Assembly: GCF_000277645.1 (NCBI RefSeq)
Contig: NZ_AKGG01000011.1
Location: forward strand, 130,862 to 194,861
DNA: 64,000 nt
Direction: 5' to 3'
Source of the DNA: Weissella koreensis KCTC 3621
Lineage (GTDB): Bacteria > Bacillota > Bacilli > Lactobacillales > Lactobacillaceae
Shown here in pieces: positions 20,066 to 30,160 of the stretch. The translations under genes were made by a program, and so were the position numbers. The notes below the pieces were generated by a model. The model was not told the DNA's origin. It worked only from the letters and a program-made list of their open reading frames with translations, and made no database searches. The first letter of the stretch is position 1. The number at the start of each line of letters is the position of its first letter.

Positions 20066-21184
20066 TTAAACCCCATATAAATCCAGCGGAACATCGGTAA
20101 AAGTTATTGGTGCCAAATTCGTCATCGTCAATCCTAATAACCGAATTGGTTCTTGAAAACCTCCTAATTCATCCCAAAGTTCCAATGCCAAATCGTAAAA
20201 TAAATCAGCTTTATTTTCCATAAAGTCTAGATTAGTTCGACGCCGTGTTTCAGTTTTAAATTCTGAATCTCTAACTTTCAATACTAAAGTCTTTCCATGC
20301 TTTTTTTCTTGTTGCACGGACGTTTCTAATAAATTAGCTAAATGATGAAATGCCTCGAAAACATCAGCTTCTTCAGATAAAAAGGGACCATAAGTTCTTT
20401 CATTTCCAATCGATTTTCGTTCTCTTTTCCACTCCACCTCACGATCATCAACTCCTCGAATTCTTTGATAAAAATCAAAACCTGCACGACCAAAATGATC
20501 AATCAAGGTCGCTTGACTTTGTTGATATAAATCATATCCATTATAGATTCCCAAATCGTTCATTTTAGGAATCGTTTTTTTACCAATTCCTCGAATTTCT
20601 TGAATCTTAAGATCATTCAAAAATTCTCTAATTTGGCTAGGATCAATATATGTAAATCCGACCGGTTTATTGTGTTCTGAAGCTAACTTAGCCATAAATT
20701 TGTTATATGAAACGCCCACCGATGAGGTAAGCTTTAATTCATCAAAAATCGTCTGTTGCAAATGATGCGCCAAATCTAAATCTGAATCAAATGTCGATAA
20801 ATCATTAGTCACATCCAAATAGGCTTCATCAAACGCCACTGGTTCTATTTTTTCGGTATATCGATGGAAAATTTCATGAACTAATTGAGACGTTTTTCGA
20901 TATAATTTGAAATTAGGAACTACGAAACGGGCATGAGGTGCCAATTTCAAGGCTTCTACAGCACTCATTGCTGAATGCACCCCTAGTTTACGAGCTTGAT
21001 AATTGGCAGTTGCAACTACTCCACGTCCTCCCGTTAAACGTGGATCATTGGCCAAAATTATTGCTTCATCTCGATATTCTGGATGGTCTCGCATTTCAAT
21101 TTGCGCATAAAATGCATCCATATCAATATGTATAATATGACGATCACTATTTAATTTTAATGGAATATCAAATAAATCAGCCAT
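20066..21184 (-). CDS. dinB: DNA polymerase IV
   Basis: A Y-family translesion polymerase, 372 residues from the chosen start. The catalytic palm has HIDMDAFYAQIE near the N-terminus and FDEAYLDVT with the second acidic pair; helix-hairpin-helix and little-finger domains follow. The open frame extends 26 codons upstream to 21262, but that part runs through the yajC terminator and lacks family similarity, so I start at MADLFDIPLK (21184), with AGGAT about ten bases before. Confidence 0.94.
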   Translation of the reverse strand: MADLFDIPLKLNSDRHIIHIDMDAFYAQIEMRDHPEYRDEAIILANDPRLTGGRGVVATANYQARKLGVHSAMSAVEALKLAPHARFVVPNFKLYRKTSQLVHEIFHRYTEKIEPVAFDEAYLDVTNDLSTFDSDLDLAHHLQQTIFDELKLTSSVGVSYNKFMAKLASEHNKPVGFTYIDPSQIREFLNDLKIQEIRGIGKKTIPKMNDLGIYNGYDLYQQSQATLIDHFGRAGFDFYQRIRGVDDREVEWKRERKSIGNERTYGPFLSEEADVFEAFHHLANLLETSVQQEKKHGKTLVLKVRDSEFKTETRRRTNLDFMENKADLFYDLALELWDELGGFQEPIRLLGLTMTNLAPITFTDVPLDLYGV

Positions 21185-21233
21185 ATCATTTACTATCCTA
21201 ACTTTAGAATGCATTGAAAAATTATGTCGATAT

Positions 21234-21272
21234 AAAAAGAGACTTGGATATAAATACACCAAGCCTCCTCAC
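21234..21272 (-). terminator. Terminator after yajC
   Basis: AGGCTTGG and CCAAGTCT pair around an 11-base AT loop on the minus strand, followed by CTTTTT. It ends the ruvA-ruvB-queA-tgt-yajC transcript. Confidence 0.85.
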
Positions 21273-21283
21273 CAGATTAAAAA

Positions 21284-21649
21284 TTAATCTTCTTTTGTTG
21301 AAACCGCATCCTCTTTAACAGAACTAGTTTCATCAACAATCTTTGTGTTTTCTGCTACTACTGGAGCATCTGTAGTTTCAACTACTTCAGCTGCATCCTT
21401 ATTCTCAACGACCGTTCGAATAGCAGACCGTTCAAAAGTTAAAAATACACCATCAGCATCAAGACTGAATGTATCTTTATCAAGTGAATCAATCTTACCA
21501 TGCAAACCACCAATGGTAACAATTTCAGTTCCTGGCTTTATTTCGTTCAACATACTTTGACGCTTTTTTGCAGTTTTTTGTTGTGGGCGAATCATCATGA
21601 AATACATCAAGGCGATAAACGCAACAAAAATCAATAAACTTTGTGACAT
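21284..21649 (-). CDS. yajC: YajC subunit of the Sec translocon
   Basis: A 121-residue protein with one N-terminal membrane helix (about 4-20) followed by the family signature MIRPQQKTAKKRQ and a small soluble domain; an acidic Thr/Val-rich tail extends beyond the conserved part. It associates with SecDF. It lies 18 bases after tgt, the classic order. Confidence 0.94.
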   Translation of the reverse strand: MSQSLLIFVAFIALMYFMMIRPQQKTAKKRQSMLNEIKPGTEIVTIGGLHGKIDSLDKDTFSLDADGVFLTFERSAIRTVVENKDAAEVVETTDAPVVAENTKIVDETSSVKEDAVSTKED

Positions 21650-21667
21650 GTGTTAAAATCTCCTTCT

Positions 21668-22882
21668 CTAAAACAACCGTGCATTTGGCTGATTATAACC
21701 ATAATCTTCCAAAACTTGCGCTCTGAAATCTAATAATTCATCATGATAGATTGCCTCACGCATCTCTTCCATTAACTTTAACAGATATCTTAAATTGTGA
21801 ACAGATGCAATATTTTGACCATACAATTCATTGGCCTTAAATAAGTGATGTAAATAAGCTTTAGTAAACGTATTTGAACCATAATCTTCAGTATCTTCAT
21901 CAATTAAGCTAAAGTCATCTTTATACTTACTATTTGTTATGACAATTCGACCATGCTTTGTCATTAGTGATCCATTTCGAGCAATTCGAGTTGGCAAAAC
22001 GCAATCAAACATATCAATTCCTCGGATAGCTGAATCAATTAATGAGTCTGGGGCCGCTACTCCCATCAAATAACGAGGCTTATCCGCTGGCATCCAATCC
22101 ACGGTGAAATCAAGTACACGATTCATTTCTTCCTTAGATTCACCAACAGAAAGCCCCCCTACTGCATAACCAGGTAGGTCTAAATCGATCAAACCATCTG
22201 CAGAAAGTTTACGTAAGTCTTTGAATCCCGCTCCCTGAATAATTCCAAACAAAGCTTGATCATTTGGTCGATTATGAGCTTCCTTAGCTCTTTTGGCCCA
22301 GCGGGTCGTTCGTTCAACTGAATTTTTAACATAATCATAAGTTTCAAAATATGGTATTGCCTCATCGAGTTGCATCATTACATCAGATCCCAAATTATTT
22401 TGAATTGACATAGCTACTTCTGGCGAGAGGAACATCTGTGAGCCATCAACATGGTTCTTAAAATCAACACCTTTTTCAGAAATCTTATTGTTTTTAGACA
22501 ATGACCAAACTTGGAACCCACCTGAATCAGTTAAAATTGGTCCGTTCCACTGCATAAATTTATGCAACCCACCAGCTTTAGCGATTAACTCATCTCCTGG
22601 ACGAACCCATAAATGATAAGTATTTGAAAGAATAAATTGAGAATTAATATCCTCTAAATCTCGCGGTGAAACATTTTTAACTGAAGCTTGAGTTCCAACT
22701 GGCATAAACATTGGCGTATGTACCACTCCATGCCGTGTATAAATTCTTCCTAAACGTGCACCAGTATGTTTTTCAACATGCAATAATTCATAAACAACTG
22801 GCCGCTTGGGATCATTCATTAATTCTTCTTTTAATGGATATTTTTCCATTAAAAATTGATCAAATTCACTATATTGACGCAT
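21668..22882 (-). CDS. tgt: Queuine/preQ1 tRNA-ribosyltransferase
   Basis: Exchanges guanine 34 of GUN-anticodon tRNAs for the queuosine precursor. The TIM-barrel core is intact, with the nucleophile/general-base region ([13 protein letters not shown]) and [12 protein letters not shown]. The usual C-terminal zinc cysteines are not obvious: the C-terminus reads [17 protein letters not shown] with few cysteines. At 404 residues it is longer than usual because about 25 residues precede the conserved [16 protein letters not shown] start. AAGGAG six bases before ATG 22882 supports this long form; ATG 22819 is the alternative. Confidence 0.92.
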   Translation of the reverse strand: MRQYSEFDQFLMEKYPLKEELMNDPKRPVVYELLHVEKHTGARLGRIYTRHGVVHTPMFMPVGTQASVKNVSPRDLEDINSQFILSNTYHLWVRPGDELIAKAGGLHKFMQWNGPILTDSGGFQVWSLSKNNKISEKGVDFKNHVDGSQMFLSPEVAMSIQNNLGSDVMMQLDEAIPYFETYDYVKNSVERTTRWAKRAKEAHNRPNDQALFGIIQGAGFKDLRKLSADGLIDLDLPGYAVGGLSVGESKEEMNRVLDFTVDWMPADKPRYLMGVAAPDSLIDSAIRGIDMFDCVLPTRIARNGSLMTKHGRIVITNSKYKDDFSLIDEDTEDYGSNTFTKAYLHHLFKANELYGQNIASVHNLRYLLKLMEEMREAIYHDELLDFRAQVLEDYGYNQPNARLF

Positions 22883-22893
22883 TTTTTCTCCTT

Positions 22894-23940
22894 TTAATGA
22901 TGAATAAACATCGCATCTCCAAATGAAAAGAAACGATATTGTTCTTCAATAGCATGCTGATAAGCATTTAAAATATTTTCTCGTCCCGTAAAAGCCGCCA
23001 CCAGCATTACCAAAGTTGATTTTGGTAAATGGAAATTAGTGATAAAAGCATCAACCGTTGTCCATTGATAACCCGGCTTGATAAAGATATCAGTCCATCC
23101 AGAATCAGCTTTTAGTTCCCCATTGAACTTTGACCCAATGGTCTCCAAAGTCCTAATGGAAGTCGTTCCAGTCGCAATAATCCGACTGCCATTTGCCCTG
23201 ACATCATTCAAAGTATCAGCTGCAGCTTGACTTAATTGGTAAAATTCAGAATGCATCTTATGATCTTCTAAATTATTAGTTTCAACTGGTCGAAAAGTTC
23301 CCAATCCAACGTGTAAAGTCAATTCTACTAGTTTAACACCCTTATCTGCAACTTTTTGTAGTAATTCCGGTGTCCAATGCAATCCAGCTGTTGGTGCTGC
23401 TGCTGATCCATTTACCTTAGAATAAACTGTTTGATAACGTTCTTGATCTTCCAATTTTTCCTTAATATAAGGTGGCAAAGGCATTTCACCTAAGGATTCC
23501 AAAATTTCCAAGAAAATTCCATTATAATGAAATTCGACCATTCGGCCACCGTGCTCTAGCTCTTCAGTTACCGTGGCAGTTAATTCACCATTCCCAAAGG
23601 AAATTTCCGCACCAACTGGATATTTACGGGCCGGATTAACCAAAGTCTCCCAGACATCCCCATGATCTTGTCGAAGCATCAATACTTCAACGTGACCACC
23701 TGTCTCAGGGCGAATTCCATGAAGTCGTGCAGGCAACACTCGCGAATTATTCATCACAATAGCATCACCTGGCTTTAAATATTCTAAAATATCGTAAAAA
23801 TGACGATCTTCAAGCATCCCAGTATCTGCATTCAATGCTAATAAGCGTGAAGTATCTCTTTTTTCTAACGGAGTTTGTGCAATCAATTCTACTGGTAAAT
23901 CATAATCAAAATCATCCAAAGTATAATTTGATAAATTCAT
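22894..23940 (-). CDS. queA: S-adenosylmethionine:tRNA ribosyltransferase-isomerase QueA
   Basis: Builds epoxyqueuosine in tRNA by transferring ribose from SAM. The 348-residue protein has the conserved [16 protein letters not shown] start, [31 protein letters not shown] and the C-terminal [13 protein letters not shown]. It follows ruvB by three bases and precedes tgt by 11, so two consecutive queuosine steps are coexpressed. Confidence 0.97.
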   Translation of the reverse strand: MNLSNYTLDDFDYDLPVELIAQTPLEKRDTSRLLALNADTGMLEDRHFYDILEYLKPGDAIVMNNSRVLPARLHGIRPETGGHVEVLMLRQDHGDVWETLVNPARKYPVGAEISFGNGELTATVTEELEHGGRMVEFHYNGIFLEILESLGEMPLPPYIKEKLEDQERYQTVYSKVNGSAAAPTAGLHWTPELLQKVADKGVKLVELTLHVGLGTFRPVETNNLEDHKMHSEFYQLSQAAADTLNDVRANGSRIIATGTTSIRTLETIGSKFNGELKADSGWTDIFIKPGYQWTTVDAFITNFHLPKSTLVMLVAAFTGRENILNAYQHAIEEQYRFFSFGDAMFIHH

Positions 23941-23943
23941 TTT

Positions 23944-24954
23944 TTATCTTCTTTCTTTATCATAAGCAATTTGCAGATGATCATAGGCTTTCATAGTCAC
24001 CATACGACCGCGTGGTGTTCTTTTTAGATAACCGATCTGCAATAAGTATGGTTCATACATCGACTCAATAGTATCAACTTCTTCACCAACATTTGCCGCC
24101 AATGTTTTAATTCCCACCGGTCCACCATCATAATTTTCAATCATCGTATTCAGAATTTTTAAATCAACTTGATCTAATCCCGATCGATCAATTTTGAGCA
24201 ATCCTAAGGCAAAATCCACCAAGGACAAATCAATCGAATCATAATTTTTGACCATAGCAAAGTCTCTAACTCGGCGTAAAAGGCGATTTGCAATTCGTGG
24301 TGTCCCATGAGATCTTCGAGCTAACTCTGCTGCCCCAGATTTTTCAATTTCAATCCCGAATACACCAGCTGAGCGCAAAATAATTTCACTGAGCTCTTGT
24401 TGATTATAATAATTCATATGTTCAACGATTCCGAAACGATCTCGCAATGGTTGCGAAAGCATTCCACCACGGGTTGTTGCCCCAATCAATGTAAAAGGAG
24501 GCAACGGAAAATGCACAGGTCGTGAATTTTCACCTTCGCCCACAATGATATCAACATAAAAATCTTCCATAGCAGAATATAACATTTCTTCGACCGTTTT
24601 AGGCAAACGATGAATTTCATCAATAAACAAAACATCGCCTGGTTGTAACTCATTTAAAACTGCCAGTAAGTCTCCCTGCTTTTCAATAACAGGACCTGTC
24701 GTCGTTTTAATATTAACTCCTAGCTCTGTCGCAATTACCAGCGCAAGAGTTGTTTTACCAAGTCCTGGTGGACCATAGAGCAACGTGTGATCTAATGCTT
24801 CTTCTCGTTGTTTAGCCGCTTGAATATAAACTTGCAAACGTTCTTTTAATTCTGCTTGCCCGATGTACTGTTTCAACGTATTAGGCCTTAAATTAAGATC
24901 ACTTTGCTCCTCGTCCGGATTCAGGGACGTTTGATCTAAAATCCCATCACTCAT
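23944..24954 (-). CDS. ruvB: Holliday junction branch-migration ATPase RuvB
   Basis: AAA+ motor, 336 residues. Walker [10 protein letters not shown], Walker [10 protein letters not shown], sensor 1 IGATTRGG, arginine finger region LRDRFG and a winged-helix C-domain are all present. It lies 22 bases after ruvA and is followed almost at once by queA. Confidence 0.98.
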   Translation of the reverse strand: MSDGILDQTSLNPDEEQSDLNLRPNTLKQYIGQAELKERLQVYIQAAKQREEALDHTLLYGPPGLGKTTLALVIATELGVNIKTTTGPVIEKQGDLLAVLNELQPGDVLFIDEIHRLPKTVEEMLYSAMEDFYVDIIVGEGENSRPVHFPLPPFTLIGATTRGGMLSQPLRDRFGIVEHMNYYNQQELSEIILRSAGVFGIEIEKSGAAELARRSHGTPRIANRLLRRVRDFAMVKNYDSIDLSLVDFALGLLKIDRSGLDQVDLKILNTMIENYDGGPVGIKTLAANVGEEVDTIESMYEPYLLQIGYLKRTPRGRMVTMKAYDHLQIAYDKERR

Positions 24955-24976
24955 GTTATTACTCCTTCAGGCTTAC

Positions 24977-25570
24977 TTAGTTAAACAATTTTAAACCTGC
25001 TGAAACATATCCAGCAGTATCCAAAGTATCTAAGGCTGCCAATTTATTAGACACCTTATCTACTTCACGCGCTCCGTACCCAAGCGCTTTTAAAGCTTCC
25101 AAAGCATCATCTAATGCTGGATTTTCCGACTGTTTTGGTTGCTCAATTCCAGTAATATTATTAAAATCAAATGGTAATTTAGCTAAATTATTCTGTAAAT
25201 CAAGGACAATTTGTTGCGCAGTCTTTTTTCCGATACCGGGGAACTTAACCAAATAATTAACATCACCCGAAACAATGGCCTGAATAAGACCGGTATGATC
25301 AGAATTTGCTAAAATTGCTAAAGCACTCTTCGGTCCAATCCCAGAAACAGCTAGTAATTGCTCAAAAAGCTGTTTTTCACCAGACGTTTGAAAGCCATAT
25401 AACGTTTCTTCATCTTGGCGTAAAATCTGTTCAATATAAACCTTGGCTGACTTATTTTGTTCAAAGGCGTAGGGATTACCAACGATAACCCGATACCCAA
25501 CTCCACCGGCTTCAACGACAATAAATTTTGGCGCTAAAACTGTAATTAAGCCATTTAAATATTCATACAT
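24977..25570 (-). CDS. ruvA: Holliday junction DNA-binding protein RuvA
   Basis: A 197-residue protein from MYEYLNGLI: OB-fold domain 1, two helix-hairpin-helix motifs (LLAVSGIGPKSALAIL and LVKFPGIGKKTAQQIV) and the C-terminal RuvB-contact domain (about 145-197). The frame opens six codons earlier, but that ATG lies against the GAGGGGA ribosome binding site, so 25570 is the likely start. First gene of ruvA-ruvB-queA-tgt-yajC. Confidence 0.95.
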   Translation of the reverse strand: MYEYLNGLITVLAPKFIVVEAGGVGYRVIVGNPYAFEQNKSAKVYIEQILRQDEETLYGFQTSGEKQLFEQLLAVSGIGPKSALAILANSDHTGLIQAIVSGDVNYLVKFPGIGKKTAQQIVLDLQNNLAKLPFDFNNITGIEQPKQSENPALDDALEALKALGYGAREVDKVSNKLAALDTLDTAGYVSAGLKLFN

Positions 25571-25715
25571 TATCTCATTTCCCCTCATCTAAAATCGCAT
25601 AAATTAATTATAACCTATCTGGAAGAATAAACGACCATGTCAAATAACTAATTCAATATAGATTATCTGGAATAAATTATTAGTAACTAGGATTTATTAC
25701 CTAAATTCAAACACC

Positions 25716-27089
25716 TTATTTAACATCCTGATTTTCTTTTTTTATTCCAATTCCCGTCCAAGCTGATAATAACGAAAAGACTGGCGACAAGATGGCAAAA
25801 AAAACAAAAGGCGCAAAATCTGCCACTGGAACTCCCAAAGTTTGAGCCGCAAAGCTACCGGCAACTCCCCATGGAACTAAGTAGTTCATAACAGTTCCTG
25901 AATCTTCTAATGCTCTTCCTAAAGCCAAACGACTCAATTTAATTCGGTCAAAAGCTGGTTTCCAAAGTTGTCCAGGTAATATCGTAGACAGGTATTGTTC
26001 TCCGATTAAAAAATTTGCGGCAATTCCTGTAAAGATTACACCAGTTAAGACTCCAGATGCTGAATTAATTTTTTGTGAAAGTGGCGCCATAACCGTTTGT
26101 AGAATCCGTTGTTCCGTTAAAATTCCACCTAAAGATAATGCTAACATAATAACGATGACAGTTGGCATCATCGACATCATTCCTCCACGATTTAAAAGGT
26201 TTACTAAATTAGGATTAGTTGATGTTGTTTTAAATCCGTCCATTAAAATTTGACTAAGGGCTTGGGGTGAATGATTAAACAAGTATACCGTACCAGTCAA
26301 GCCAATGTTTAATAATAAAGTTGGAATAGCTGGAACTTTCAAAATGGCCATACCGACTAGTAATACCAGCGGAATAATGCTCCACCAAGTGGGTGTAATC
26401 AATTGACTTAGTGTAGCTAACCGACTTGTTGATCCACCATGATGACCCAAACCAAGAATAATAAAAATTATCAAAGAACCTAATAATGCTGGTAAAGTCG
26501 TCCACATTAAATTTTTAATATGTGCAAATAGATCAGTTTCAGCAATTGACGCTGCTAAATTCGTAGAATCCGATAATGGTGATGATTTATCTCCAAAAAT
26601 TGCTCCTGATAAAATTGCCCCTGCTACTAAGGCTGGGTTAAATCCAAGCGTTACTCCCACCCCCATTAAGGCTACCCCTACTGTTCCAATTGTAGTAAAG
26701 GCTGAACCAATCATTGAACCAACCAAAGCAGTTACTAATAAGGTACTTGGCAAAAACCATGTACTATTAGCTGACTCAAACCCTAACCATAACATTGAGG
26801 GGATGACTCCAGTTCCCATCCACAATGCAATTAGCATACCAATTAATAAGAATAAAAATAATGGAGCTAAACCAGTTCTTATCCCTGCCAATATGTTATC
26901 TTGCATCTCAGACCATGAAACTTTTTTAAAACGTAATATTATCGTGAGTAAAACTAAGCTGACAATCAATGGCATAAAAGCTGGAAGATTGAGACCAATA
27001 ATTCCAGTACTAAAAATCAAAATAAGTCCTAGAACAATACTTAATGCTAATTTAAAGCTCACTTTATTTGTATTTTCATTCATATTCAT
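25716..27089 (-). CDS. NhaC-family transporter under T-box control
   Basis: An integral membrane protein of about 457 residues with roughly 11-12 hydrophobic segments and the NhaC-type motifs GAIFGDKSSPLSDSTNLAA (about 165-185) and a C-terminal NYLVPWGVAG. Annotated family members are Na+/H+ antiporters, but some T-box-regulated members have been proposed as amino acid (tyrosine) transporters. The T-box leader upstream favours an amino-acid link. AAAAGGAAA precedes ATG 27089; ATG 27083 and TTG 27101 are alternatives. Confidence 0.85.
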   Translation of the reverse strand: MNMNENTNKVSFKLALSIVLGLILIFSTGIIGLNLPAFMPLIVSLVLLTIILRFKKVSWSEMQDNILAGIRTGLAPLFLFLLIGMLIALWMGTGVIPSMLWLGFESANSTWFLPSTLLVTALVGSMIGSAFTTIGTVGVALMGVGVTLGFNPALVAGAILSGAIFGDKSSPLSDSTNLAASIAETDLFAHIKNLMWTTLPALLGSLIIFIILGLGHHGGSTSRLATLSQLITPTWWSIIPLVLLVGMAILKVPAIPTLLLNIGLTGTVYLFNHSPQALSQILMDGFKTTSTNPNLVNLLNRGGMMSMMPTVIVIMLALSLGGILTEQRILQTVMAPLSQKINSASGVLTGVIFTGIAANFLIGEQYLSTILPGQLWKPAFDRIKLSRLALGRALEDSGTVMNYLVPWGVAGSFAAQTLGVPVADFAPFVFFAILSPVFSLLSAWTGIGIKKENQDVK

Positions 27090-27102
27090 TTTCCTTTTCA
27101 AT

Positions 27103-27140
27103 AAAAAAGTCCCAACTACGTTAAAAAACGTAGTTGGGAC
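27103..27140 (-). terminator. T-box terminator hairpin
   Basis: Perfect 14-base arms (GTCCCAACTACGTT and its complement) around four bases, followed on the minus strand by six T. It forms when the T-box antiterminator is not stabilised by uncharged tRNA. Confidence 0.95.
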
Positions 27141-27296
27141 GAAGCATCATTTTCCGCGGTACCACCCAAAATTACCCGTCCAAAAAAGAACGAGTCACTT
27201 TACAAAGTTAAATTGTTAATAGTTCAACGAAATTACCTGCACCACTCACAGCAACCGTGGCTTCTCTGACATTGAATAAGGTCGTCTACTGAATAT
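27103..27296 (-). promoter_or_regulatory. T-box riboswitch leader of the NhaC-type gene
   Basis: On the minus strand the leader holds AGTAGACGACC (loop-E region of stem I), CAGAGAAGCCACGG/TTGCTGTGAG (apical stem I motifs), the antiterminator T-box TTGGGTGGTACCGCG at 27155-27169, and a strong terminator. The 3-prime T-box bulge TGGN pairs with the CCA end of uncharged tRNA. The specifier should lie in GTTGAACTATTAAC (about 27230-27216). Depending on the register it is CUA (Leu), UAU (Tyr) or AAC (Asn); I cannot settle this by eye. Confidence 0.93.
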
Positions 27297-27300
27297 CAAA

Positions 27301-27329
27301 AGTCTAACCAAATTTTCATAAACTGTCAA
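27301..27329 (-). promoter_or_regulatory. Promoter of the T-box leader
   Basis: TTGACA (27324-27329) and TAGACT (27301-27306) with exactly 17 bases between, a near-consensus sigma-A promoter. Transcription should begin near 27294. Confidence 0.8.
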
Positions 27330-27368
27330 CCATTTTAATTATCTTACAAATATACAAAAAGTTTTATA

Positions 27369-28247
27369 TTAATTTAACCAATAATATTCATTAAAAGCTG
27401 ATATCACATCTTTAGCAGATAAAACTGGTTGAGCACCCTGTACTAATAATTCATTACAACCCCTTGATAAGGCAAAGTCCACCCGACCTGGAATGGTCAA
27501 AACACCTCGGTTTAAATCAAGTGCTAAATCAGCAGTAATTAAAGATCCCGATCTGTACCGTGCTTCTACTACCAATACGCAGTGACTTAAAGCCGCAATC
27601 AAACGATTTCTTTGCGGAAATTGATATTTACGAGGACCCTGATTTGGTAAATATTCACTAATAACTAATCCTTTTTCGCCAATAGTTTGTTGGAGCCTCT
27701 TATGGTGCCGTGGATAAATTTGATTCAAACCCGTCCCCAACACACCAATCGTGCGTCCCCCAACCTTTAAGGTATTATGATGAGCAATCGCATCAATACC
27801 CTCAGCTAACCCTGAAACAATAGTTAATCCCGCCGCATTTAAAGATGGAATCCAAGATTGCAATAAAAAATTACCATAGCTACTATTTTTACGTGCCCCA
27901 ACAATCGCTAAACAAGGCGTTTGTAACAAGTCCAAATTACCTTGATAAAACAAAACCAGTGGCGGATATGCTAATACATGTAATTTTAATGGATAAAATT
28001 CATCTAAAATACAAATATAATCTGTTCTTTCGATTCGTCGTAATTGTTCAATTAAATCTTCTAACAAATTGTCTAAGCCAATCTTTTTAGCTAAATTAAG
28101 TTTATCCATAGCAATCATTAAACAGTCCATCCATGACGAACAGGACTGTTCTTGAGGCCAATCAATATTTTGATAAATTTTAATACGCTGTTCCAAAGTT
28201 ATTTTTGGAATTAACAATAAAACTAAAATAAAAATTCGATTTGTCAT
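27369..28247 (-). CDS. dprA: DNA processing protein DprA
   Basis: Loads RecA on incoming single-stranded DNA during transformation. The 292-residue protein has the Rossmann-like core with IVGARKNSSYG, SGLAEGIDAIAH, GVLGTGLNQIYP and a GSLITADLALD segment. It looks intact, which contrasts with the broken comGD and comGF; DprA is often kept in non-competent strains. It follows rnhB by 43 bases. In many lactobacilli topA comes next; here the T-box/NhaC unit does. Confidence 0.94.
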   Translation of the reverse strand: MTNRIFILVLLLIPKITLEQRIKIYQNIDWPQEQSCSSWMDCLMIAMDKLNLAKKIGLDNLLEDLIEQLRRIERTDYICILDEFYPLKLHVLAYPPLVLFYQGNLDLLQTPCLAIVGARKNSSYGNFLLQSWIPSLNAAGLTIVSGLAEGIDAIAHHNTLKVGGRTIGVLGTGLNQIYPRHHKRLQQTIGEKGLVISEYLPNQGPRKYQFPQRNRLIAALSHCVLVVEARYRSGSLITADLALDLNRGVLTIPGRVDFALSRGCNELLVQGAQPVLSAKDVISAFNEYYWLN

Positions 28248-28290
28248 AGACCACTTCCTCCAATATAAAGAAAGGATCTCAAAAATAATA

Positions 28291-29055
28291 TTAATTCAAA
28301 TAATTTTTAACGGGTGAAAAAGTTTTTCGGTGAATTGGTGTAATACCAAGCTTTTCTAGTCCAGCTAAATGCTTAGCAGTACCATATCCGGCATTATTTT
28401 TAAAATCATAACCGGGATATTTTAAATCGTATTCTGCCATTAAATTATCTCGATAATCTTTAGCTAAAATGCTAGCAGCTCCAATACTAATACTGCGATC
28501 ATCACCTTTAATTAAACTAGTTTGCTCAAGCTCTATGTCCAAGTCCATTGCATCGATTAATAAACCATTTACATTATATTGGAGTCCTTTATAAGCCTCA
28601 GACATCGCAACTCGAGCAGCTTGATATATATTAATTTCGTCAATCTGTTCAGATGTAACTACTCCAAAGGCATAATCTAAAGCTTGGGATTTTATTTTAG
28701 GAACTAGCGCTTCTCTTTTTTTCAAAGACAATTGTTTTGAATCATGGACTTCAATTAAATCAAAATTGTCATCTAATACCACTGCTGCCGCAACAACAGG
28801 GCCAGCTAAAGGGCCACGTCCAACTTCATCAATACCAGCAACAAATTGACCTTTTTTCCAATATGCTTGTTCAAAAACTTGTCGTTCATTAAAAGTAGCT
28901 TGCATCTTTTGCTGCTTCTCAATTCGGCGTTGATAACTAACTAATAAACGTTGAACGCCTTGACGTTCATCCTCTGCTAAATGTTTTAAAATGTCGGCCT
29001 TAATTTTTGGTTGTTGTAAGATTGATTTAACTTCGGTTATCGTTAATTTATCCAT
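28291..29055 (-). CDS. rnhB: Ribonuclease HII
   Basis: Removes RNA from RNA-DNA hybrids and single ribonucleotides. From MDKLTITEV the protein has 254 residues: an N-terminal helical extension typical of Firmicutes, then GIDEVGRGPLAGPVVAAAV with the first catalytic Asp-Glu, VHDSKQLS, and the third Asp in LLIDAMDL. The frame opens 22 codons earlier inside rbgA. I prefer ATG 29055, which overlaps the rbgA stop by eight bases, as is common for coupled genes; no strong ribosome binding site decides it. Confidence 0.92.
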   Translation of the reverse strand: MDKLTITEVKSILQQPKIKADILKHLAEDERQGVQRLLVSYQRRIEKQQKMQATFNERQVFEQAYWKKGQFVAGIDEVGRGPLAGPVVAAAVVLDDNFDLIEVHDSKQLSLKKREALVPKIKSQALDYAFGVVTSEQIDEINIYQAARVAMSEAYKGLQYNVNGLLIDAMDLDIELEQTSLIKGDDRSISIGAASILAKDYRDNLMAEYDLKYPGYDFKNNAGYGTAKHLAGLEKLGITPIHRKTFSPVKNYLN

Positions 29056-29926
29056 TTTTAACATCATTTTGCCCGATTTGATCATTAGGCACTTCAATCG
29101 TATATTTTCCCAATTTACCACGACGCAAATCTAGCAGAATTCTTTCACCAGCACGATTATAATCATCCTTAAAACCTAATTTTTGAGTAATCAAAAGCAA
29201 GATGTTAACATCAGTTTCTTCGTCCCAAATACCTGATGGCAGTTTATACCGCTCAGTAATCGATTGTGGATTATACTCACGCATAAATTTCAAAACTTCT
29301 AAAGCAATATCATCCACATTAATCAATTGATCTTTAATTGCACCAGTCATAGCTAAATGTTGACCAACGCGTTGATCATCAAATTTAGGCCATAAAACTC
29401 CTGGTGTATCTAATAACTCTAAGTTAGTAGGTGTTTTTAACCATTGTAATTTTTTAGTAACTCCAGGTCGATCACCAGTAATGGCTACATTTTTCATCAC
29501 TAGATGATTCAAAAGTGTTGATTTACCAACGTTTGGAATCCCAGCTACTAAAGCTCGAATCGCCTTGTCTTTAACTCCTTTTTCCAAAAGATGATCCCAC
29601 TTTTCAGCCAAAACTTTACGCGCCGCTTTTGTAATAGTCTGAGGGGTCTTCCGGTCACGTGAATCAAGAGCGACTACTGCTAATCCTCGTGTTTCAAAAT
29701 ATGTAATCCATTCCTTAGTCCGGGATGGATCAGCTAAATCGGTCTTAGTCATTACCAATAACCGTGGCTTATCTCCTAAGACATCATCTAGTTCAGGATT
29801 CCGTGAAGACAATGGAATCCTGGCATCTACTAATTCAAATACAATATCTACATACTTCATATTTTCGCGCATTAAGCGGAAGGCCTTCGCCATGTGGCCT
29901 GGATACCACTGAATAATTTGTCCCAT
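29048..29926 (-). CDS. rbgA: Ribosome biogenesis GTPase RbgA/YlqF
   Basis: A 292-residue circularly permuted GTPase needed for late 50S assembly. G4 (MTKTDL) precedes G1 (GIPNVGKST) and G3 (LLDTPG), the hallmark of the permuted order; a C-terminal RNA-binding helical domain follows. The start PGHMAKAFRLMRE is typical. Transcribed after yozE, overlapping rnhB. Confidence 0.96.
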   Translation of the reverse strand: MGQIIQWYPGHMAKAFRLMRENMKYVDIVFELVDARIPLSSRNPELDDVLGDKPRLLVMTKTDLADPSRTKEWITYFETRGLAVVALDSRDRKTPQTITKAARKVLAEKWDHLLEKGVKDKAIRALVAGIPNVGKSTLLNHLVMKNVAITGDRPGVTKKLQWLKTPTNLELLDTPGVLWPKFDDQRVGQHLAMTGAIKDQLINVDDIALEVLKFMREYNPQSITERYKLPSGIWDEETDVNILLLITQKLGFKDDYNRAGERILLDLRRGKLGKYTIEVPNDQIGQNDVKNG

Positions 29927-29938
29927 AAAAATAAACCT

Positions 29939-30160
29939 CTATTCTTCTGATGCTAGATATTGACGCCAAGCTGCATCAAAAATATCCATTGCTTGTAAAT
30001 AATTACCATTTTCTTCCAAATATCTTGAAAGTTCATCAAAATCTGTGCTTTGCTTTGGAAATGCTTGATCATAAAAAGTTCCATTCGCAAAATTTTTAAC
30101 TTCATCGTGTGTGACTGGATCTCTTTGTGTCATCAACCATTGATAAAATGAACGCCTCAT
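29939..30160 (-). CDS. YozE SAM-like domain protein
   Basis: A 73-residue helical protein with the family pattern SFYQWLMTQRDP at the N-terminus and DFDELSRYLEENGNY in the middle. YozE-like proteins are of unknown function. The start overlaps the ypmS stop by one base; rbgA follows after 12 bases. The cluster ypmR-ypmS-yozE-rbgA is conserved in lactobacilli. Confidence 0.9.
   Translation of the reverse strand: MRRSFYQWLMTQRDPVTHDEVKNFANGTFYDQAFPKQSTDFDELSRYLEENGNYLQAMDIFDAAWRQYLASEE

Noticed and set aside
21185..21262. N-terminal extension of DNA polymerase IV
   Set aside because: The extra 26 codons overlap the yajC terminator, lack similarity to DinB and have no better ribosome binding site.
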